The notes beneath the pieces are model-generated. The model ran no database searches. It was not told the DNA's origin and worked only from the letters and a program-made list of their open reading frames with translations. Below, piece after piece: positions 61,001 to 64,000 of a stretch of DNA of 64,000 nt. This DNA is from RHLJ01 sp965222205 (GTDB lineage: Bacteria > Bacteroidota > Rhodothermia > Balneolales > Balneolaceae), in contig OZ244932.1 of assembly GCA_965222205.1 (NCBI GenBank), positions 1 through 64,000 on the forward strand, in the 5' to 3' direction. Numbering within the stretch: position 1 is the stretch's first letter; the number at the start of each line of letters is the position of its first letter. Position numbers and translations under genes: made by a program.

Positions 61001-61229
61001 TCCAACAGTTACTGTAATGAACCGATTATTTGGTCCTCTGCGTTATCTGGGAGGTGATTTCGATGGCCCGGGAGCAACGGAAGAAAACCTACTTCGATTA
61101 GCGAAAGAAGCAGTTGACGAAGCTATTTCTGAAATCGAACACTTCGTAGGTACAGACTGGGCAGCGTATCAAACTGCTATTGAAGCTACTGATTTGAGTC
61201 CGTTCAAAACACTCGGAGAAGACAATTAG
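58071..61229 (+). CDS. VPS10/sortilin-like BNR-repeat exported protein
   Basis: A 1,052-residue protein from ATG 58071, preceded by GGAGGAG. Signal peptide LGIVITMPLSAQQ, then many beta-propeller repeats with Asp-box loops (SESGGIAWE, SLDGGRSWE, TTDGGKTWE, TVDGGDTWK, SDDGGYTWE, STDRGETWE, TRDGGETWS). The C-terminal part (from about 730) has an immunoglobulin-like region (GTYKVKFTY) and a long helical tail. Often annotated glycosyl hydrolase or sortilin-like; no catalytic residues of a hydrolase can be named, so binding is more likely. Same strand as the metalloprotease. Confidence 0.88.
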   Translation: MKKMLLVLLGIVITMPLSAQQLDMDLMKGIEPRNIGPAGMSGRITAIDVVEMNPDIMYVGSASGGIWKSESGGIAWEPIFDDYEAASIGAIEIYQKSPSIIWVGTGEGNPRNSASAGAGVYKSLDGGRSWELMGLEGTRNIHRVIIHPDDPNTVYVGAQGNAWADTEDRGVYKTTDGGKTWEKILYTNTRTGIADLVMDPINPNKMFAAMWEYRRWPWFFESGGEGSGLYMTVDGGDTWKELTSEDGLPEGELGKIGVAIAPNKPNVVYALVEAKKNAIYRSDDGGYTWELRQTVEDDPQVGNRPFYYHEIYVDPFNENRVYSIYTFISKSEDGARSFESLYPYYNWVHPDHHAFWLSKTSPGFMIDGNDGGLNITFDGGETWRFIENIPVGQFYHVNVDMEIPYNVYGGMQDNGSWEGPAYVWRAGGIRNAYWDELFFGDGFDVLIDPSDSRYAYAMSQQGNIGRVDRETGSARFVKPTHPEGENLRFNWNAALNFDPFDEETIYFGSQYVHKSTDRGETWEIISPDLTTNDTTKQKQYNSGGLTMDATGAENYTTILAIDPSPVEEGVIWAGTDDGKVQITRDGGETWSDVSGNLRGVPEGSYVAQVKASKFNAGEAVAVINDYRRGNWTPYVMHTTDYGRRWRNIVQDKGLNGYALSFVQDLEEPNLMFVGTELGLYVTIDEGSTWTKWTNEYPTVSTYDMVIHPREHDLVIGTFGRSFWVMDDIRPLRELAANGADELEKAIKAFPSPDAYLAEWRQAMGTRFTADGFFMGDNRPSGAMLTYSVNIPEPEEGEEKKEEKVKIEVFDASGEKIRTLEDTPDHNGINRTRWGLDRKGVRNPSRNAPGTNASEPGGANVLPGTYKVKFTYMESSDSTMVTVHTDPRIEMPMNALQATSDFIDRVNEVRQSLSDAVSKLREAKEIIELNERLIKSDSRSKEELEEVNEITKATKERVEELMNHVFGEPDERQGITSNPTVTVMNRLFGPLRYLGGDFDGPGATEENLLRLAKEAVDEAISEIEHFVGTDWAAYQTAIEATDLSPFKTLGEDN

Positions 61230-61250
61230 ATTAGTTACTTAAGCAATATG

Positions 61251-61284
61251 AAAGCCCGTTTCAATCTTGAAGCGGGCTTTTTTT
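61251..61284 (+). terminator. rho-independent terminator
   Basis: AAAGCCCG (61251-61258) pairs with CGGGCTTT (61273-61280), followed by T's. Inner bases also pair. Confidence 0.9.
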
Positions 61285-61556
61285 ATCTTTGAAATACATC
61301 CACAGGGATGACAAGCTACTTTATAGATACAGCGCAATTAAACAATCGAGGGTTTTAATCCTTCGCCTTAAAGTAAGACAACAAAAACGCTCCAACGCAG
61401 AGCATTGGAGCGAGTTGAATCTCGAATCCATGGTTGAAGAAATTTCCAAAGGAATGCCTTTGGCAAAATTCATAACGCCCATCTTGTTTCTTCCTTATCA
61501 GGCTTTGTGTTTTAGTGATTTTGTGGCTTAATTTAAATCAATATAAAAGTTGTGCT
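61285..61556. other. gene-free spacer with dispersed repeat
   Basis: No convincing gene in this gap (a frame of 80 codons has no family resemblance and covers the repeat). It holds the CGCTCCAA hairpin described separately. Confidence 0.6.
61388..61412. repeat. hairpin repeat CGCTCCAA..TTGGAGCG
   Basis: CGCTCCAA (61388-61395) pairs exactly with TTGGAGCG (61405-61412), 9-nt loop; likely a dispersed intergenic element. Confidence 0.6.
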
Positions 61557-62426
61557 ATGGAGTCATTTATAGAATTTTTTGAAGATATCCCAACAGCATT
61601 CAGGGCAGGAATATTGATTGGCGGTATTTTCATTTTCTGGGTTATTGAGGGTGTGTTTCCACTATTTGAGTTTGGGTATAAAAAAGTTCGTCATGCAGGC
61701 ATCAATCTTTTTCTCAACGGACTTTTCGTGATAATCGGATTGGGTTTTGCTGGTGTTCTGGTCTGGTCTTCAAATCTGGTAACCGAAGAAGGTTTTGGTA
61801 TTCTACAATGGATTGAAATGCCGTTTTGGGTGCAGGCTGTTGTTGGAGTATTGTTATTGGATTTCTTTGGTGCCTATCTGATTCACTGGATAGAGCATAA
61901 AGTAAAGTTCATGTGGAGATTCCATTTGGTACACCATAGCGATACAAATGTGGATGTCACTACAGGGCTTCGTCACCATCCCGGAGAAGCGGTTTTCAGA
62001 ATGGTGTTTACTATTATCGGAGTGATTGTAGTCGGCGCTCCTATTTGGATCATATTCTTGTATCAAAGTATTTCAGCACTCTTTGCTCACCTTACCCACG
62101 CGAATATCAAAATGCCAAGAAAAATAGACCGAGCTTTATCGTGGATCTTCATTACTCCTTTAATGCATAAAGTGCACCACCACTATACTCAGCCTTTAAC
62201 GGATACCAATTACGGGAACATTTTTGCGGTTTGGGATCGCTTATTTGGCACCTTTGCTCAGGTGGATGACATGAAGGAACTAAAATATGGAATCGATACT
62301 CATCTTGACCCTAAGGAAAACGATAATCTCGGAAACCTTTTAAAGATTCCCTTTCAGAAATACCGACCTCCGGTTGGCTCTAAGTTTGGAGGAGAGGATG
62401 AATCTGTAGATAATGAGTCAGATTAA
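61557..62426 (+). CDS. sterol desaturase / fatty acid hydroxylase superfamily membrane enzyme
   Basis: A 289-residue integral membrane di-iron enzyme from ATG 61557. Four or so spans, and the eight-His pattern in HWIEH, WRFHLVHHSD, LRHHPGE and HKVHHHYTQP. Uses oxygen to hydroxylate or desaturate a lipid chain; the exact lipid is unknown. Ends in a short acidic tail overlapping the convergent gene by 4 bp. Confidence 0.93.
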   Translation: MESFIEFFEDIPTAFRAGILIGGIFIFWVIEGVFPLFEFGYKKVRHAGINLFLNGLFVIIGLGFAGVLVWSSNLVTEEGFGILQWIEMPFWVQAVVGVLLLDFFGAYLIHWIEHKVKFMWRFHLVHHSDTNVDVTTGLRHHPGEAVFRMVFTIIGVIVVGAPIWIIFLYQSISALFAHLTHANIKMPRKIDRALSWIFITPLMHKVHHHYTQPLTDTNYGNIFAVWDRLFGTFAQVDDMKELKYGIDTHLDPKENDNLGNLLKIPFQKYRPPVGSKFGGEDESVDNESD

Positions 62427-63313
62427 TTAAGCAGTTCGTGAGCGAGCGTTTTTTCAATTCTTGGAGCATGGCTCGTACCCATAGTTACAAACACAGTTTC
62501 CCCTTTTGCCACGAGTTCAATAATAATTTGAACCATATGTTTATCTCGAAAAAGATTCGAATCATTCCAAATTTCCCGGAGATACCCTTCAGGCCACCCT
62601 TTGGCACTTAGATGTGCCTTCCAATCGAAATCAGGATAATCTCTATTCAGGATGTCTTCAATATCTTTACTTGATCGAATTAGATTTTGAAGCCCTTGGT
62701 AGGCTGTTCTCTCCTCAATGAGTTTATCCAACAATGCTTCACTGTTATTCTCACGATAATTTATAGAATAAGAGAAGTAAGGTCTGAGTACATAAAACAA
62801 AGCCAGTTGTTGTCCTGAATATTTATTTAGAAGAAAGGACACTTCCTTTTCCCGTTCAGGTTCCCACGTATAAACACGCGCATCATCTTTTTTTGCAAGT
62901 GCAGCTGTTAACCCTCGTTCACCATATTTTTCAATCGGATTTTGGGTCAACGCAAACAAAAACCCCAATCTGCTTTCAACTAATGCCACCGAAGGTTTAA
63001 CCTGATTCCATTTAACTTTTATTGAGTCTAAATGATGGTGTTCAAGATCATTTGTATGGTCAACACCTATGATATGTGCGGAGCCTTCCAAGTTAGATAT
63101 AGAAAAGTAATAAGGTCGCCTGTGGGTGTTAACGATATCATCATATTGGTCCATCGACATAATTGATACTTCGAGTACATCATACTCCTCCACATTAAAA
63201 TAGGGAGGGGACATCCATAAAACATTGGTATAGAACAAGAGTAAAACTGAGAGGATATAAACCACCAATGTTATTCCTATTCCTTTAAAAACTCTTTTAG
63301 CGTTCAAACTCAT
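62423..63313 (-). CDS. membrane-anchored TraB/PrgY-like protein
   Basis: A 296-residue protein with one N-terminal span (GIGITLVVYILSVLLLFYTNVL). The remainder has the pattern IIGVDHTNDLEHHH, ALVESRLGF and VFVTMGTSHA near the C-terminus, as in TraB/Tiki-type hydrolases (GxxH, Glu, then GxxH). The match is by pattern only; erythromycin-esterase-like folds are an alternative. It lies 4 bp downstream of the DUF1579-like gene, same operon. Confidence 0.55.
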   Translation of the reverse strand: MSLNAKRVFKGIGITLVVYILSVLLLFYTNVLWMSPPYFNVEEYDVLEVSIMSMDQYDDIVNTHRRPYYFSISNLEGSAHIIGVDHTNDLEHHHLDSIKVKWNQVKPSVALVESRLGFLFALTQNPIEKYGERGLTAALAKKDDARVYTWEPEREKEVSFLLNKYSGQQLALFYVLRPYFSYSINYRENNSEALLDKLIEERTAYQGLQNLIRSSKDIEDILNRDYPDFDWKAHLSAKGWPEGYLREIWNDSNLFRDKHMVQIIIELVAKGETVFVTMGTSHAPRIEKTLAHELLN

Positions 63314-63317
63314 AATT

Positions 63318-64000
63318 TCAATGCTCTTTTATCAGAATATTATGAGTCTTTTCACCCTGAGAAAACTCATCTAACTGATAGCTATTTCTCTCAATAATAA
63401 CTTTTCTGCTTCTAGAATTATTCCGGTTAGATAATCGAAGTGTACCATCAGTTATTTTGCCATAATAGATTTCTGCTTTTTGAGAAATATTATCAAATAC
63501 TAACTCTTCGTAAACTTGCGCATAGGTATTGAAAGTAAGCACTGAAAGCTGGTCGTAATTTACTGACTTGAGTAGCGTAATTACTGAGCAGCCATCAAGA
63601 ATACCGTAAAAAAACACCAAACTATCCTGAGCGTTAATAGATTCATATTCACTTAATTTCTTAATCAAATTGAACTGGCTTAAATCACATCTTGTAAGTG
63701 CATGGTTAGTATGATTTTCATTTCCCGGCAAAAGTTGAGGTGCCACTCCCTTGCTTCTTGAAAACTCCATAATCCAATTATTTGTCCAGGTTTTTCCAGA
63801 ATCTTTGGAATAAGCATCGTCCCATCTCAGACTATTAGTTGTTATATCTGAAAAAGTATACCGACTTAGTAAAGTAGTTGAATCATCAATAGCCCTGCTA
63901 CTAAAAAACTCACCTCTTCCATGTCGAAAATTCCCTTTTAAAGAGGTCGTCCCGGACCTGTTTTTACCAGGCCAGTTTAGCCAAATAGTCCATTTATTTT
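63318..64000 (-). CDS. DUF1579-like protein, 5' end beyond window
   Basis: The frame is open to the right edge, so the gene is 5'-truncated by the window; the internal ATG at 63770 is not the start. The visible part carries the DUF1579 pattern: RGEFFSSRAIDDSTTLLSRY, then RWDDAYSKDSGKTWTNNWIMEFSR. Unusually, about 145 residues follow after that motif, where most relatives stop, with mixed strands and a basic end. Function unknown. Confidence 0.75.
   Translation of the reverse strand, partial: NKWTIWLNWPGKNRSGTTSLKGNFRHGRGEFFSSRAIDDSTTLLSRYTFSDITTNSLRWDDAYSKDSGKTWTNNWIMEFSRSKGVAPQLLPGNENHTNHALTRCDLSQFNLIKKLSEYESINAQDSLVFFYGILDGCSVITLLKSVNYDQLSVLTFNTYAQVYEELVFDNISQKAEIYYGKITDGTLRLSNRNNSRSRKVIIERNSYQLDEFSQGEKTHNILIKEH

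Noticed and set aside
61289..61531. 80-codon frame before the sterol-desaturase-type gene
   Set aside because: No family resemblance, covers a hairpin repeat and a terminator flank, and has no clear ribosome site.

Overview
The window looks like a chromosomal segment from a Bacteroidota-type bacterium, most likely Balneolota (Balneola/Gracilimonas relatives). This is inferred from protein content only: a SusC/SusD pair, a FecI/FecR/TonB-receptor signalling set, GldC, a secreted c-type haem protein with a Por/T9SS-like tail containing NYPNPFNP, GCS2-CBS and DUF5117 proteins. Starts are often preceded by A-rich rather than strong Shine-Dalgarno sequence. No rRNA, tRNA, CRISPR array, transposase or phage gene was seen.

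Layout. 1-5.3 kb: a 3' gene fragment, ahcY, a TlpA-like lipoprotein, then an AT-rich two-lipoprotein cassette bounded by a 72-bp direct repeat of the lhgO 5' end, then lhgO. 5.3-10.6 kb: ECF sigma factor, a 42-codon membrane ORF, anti-sigma FecR, a TonB receptor with an STN domain, and a convergent tandem-Usp protein. 10.8-14.9 kb: secreted cytochrome-like protein, recN, a solitary four-helix-bundle (23S-IVS-type) gene in a perfect inverted repeat, rluD, and a VOC-family relic. 14.9-19.1 kb: mostly minus-strand accessory genes (degenerate Nudix, two-layer NTF2-like, AraC-type regulator, SDR, DHFR-like, beta-barrel). 19.2-28 kb: PadR plus MacB/FtsX-type permease, APH-like kinase group, gldC, YfcC-type transporter, a subclass-B1-like metallo-beta-lactamase coupled to a MEMO-family protein. 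28-34.6 kb: second four-helix-bundle gene, nth, hybrid histidine kinase, ankyrin protein with katG, FKBP lipoprotein. 34.6-42.1 kb: three-gene proton-translocating transhydrogenase, a lipoprotein of three internal repeats, trxB, DUF4342 protein, yifB/comM. 42.2-50.7 kb: third four-helix-bundle gene, priA, then a tightly packed run GCS2-CBS / AstE-like / scpB / rluB-like / hydrolase. 50.8-64 kb: susC-susD, a DUF5117 zinc metalloprotease, a VPS10/sortilin-type repeat protein, a fatty-acid-hydroxylase-type membrane enzyme, a TraB-like protein and a DUF1579-like gene cut by the window end.

How it fits together. Redox and stress functions recur (transhydrogenase, thioredoxin reductase, KatG with ankyrin partner, Usp, TlpA-like). 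Surface uptake is represented by FecIR-TonB and by SusCD followed by secreted proteolysis-type proteins. The most unusual signal is the set of three solitary four-helix-bundle genes, each in an intergenic gap bounded by inverted repeats; two share an upstream 35-bp bipartite element with identical 12-nt spacing. The architecture (ORF closed off by a stem) is that of 23S rRNA intervening sequences, but here outside rRNA. Second is the lhgO 5'-end duplication flanking a two-gene lipoprotein cassette. Third is PriA with exactly two of its four inner-zinc cysteines changed to serine.
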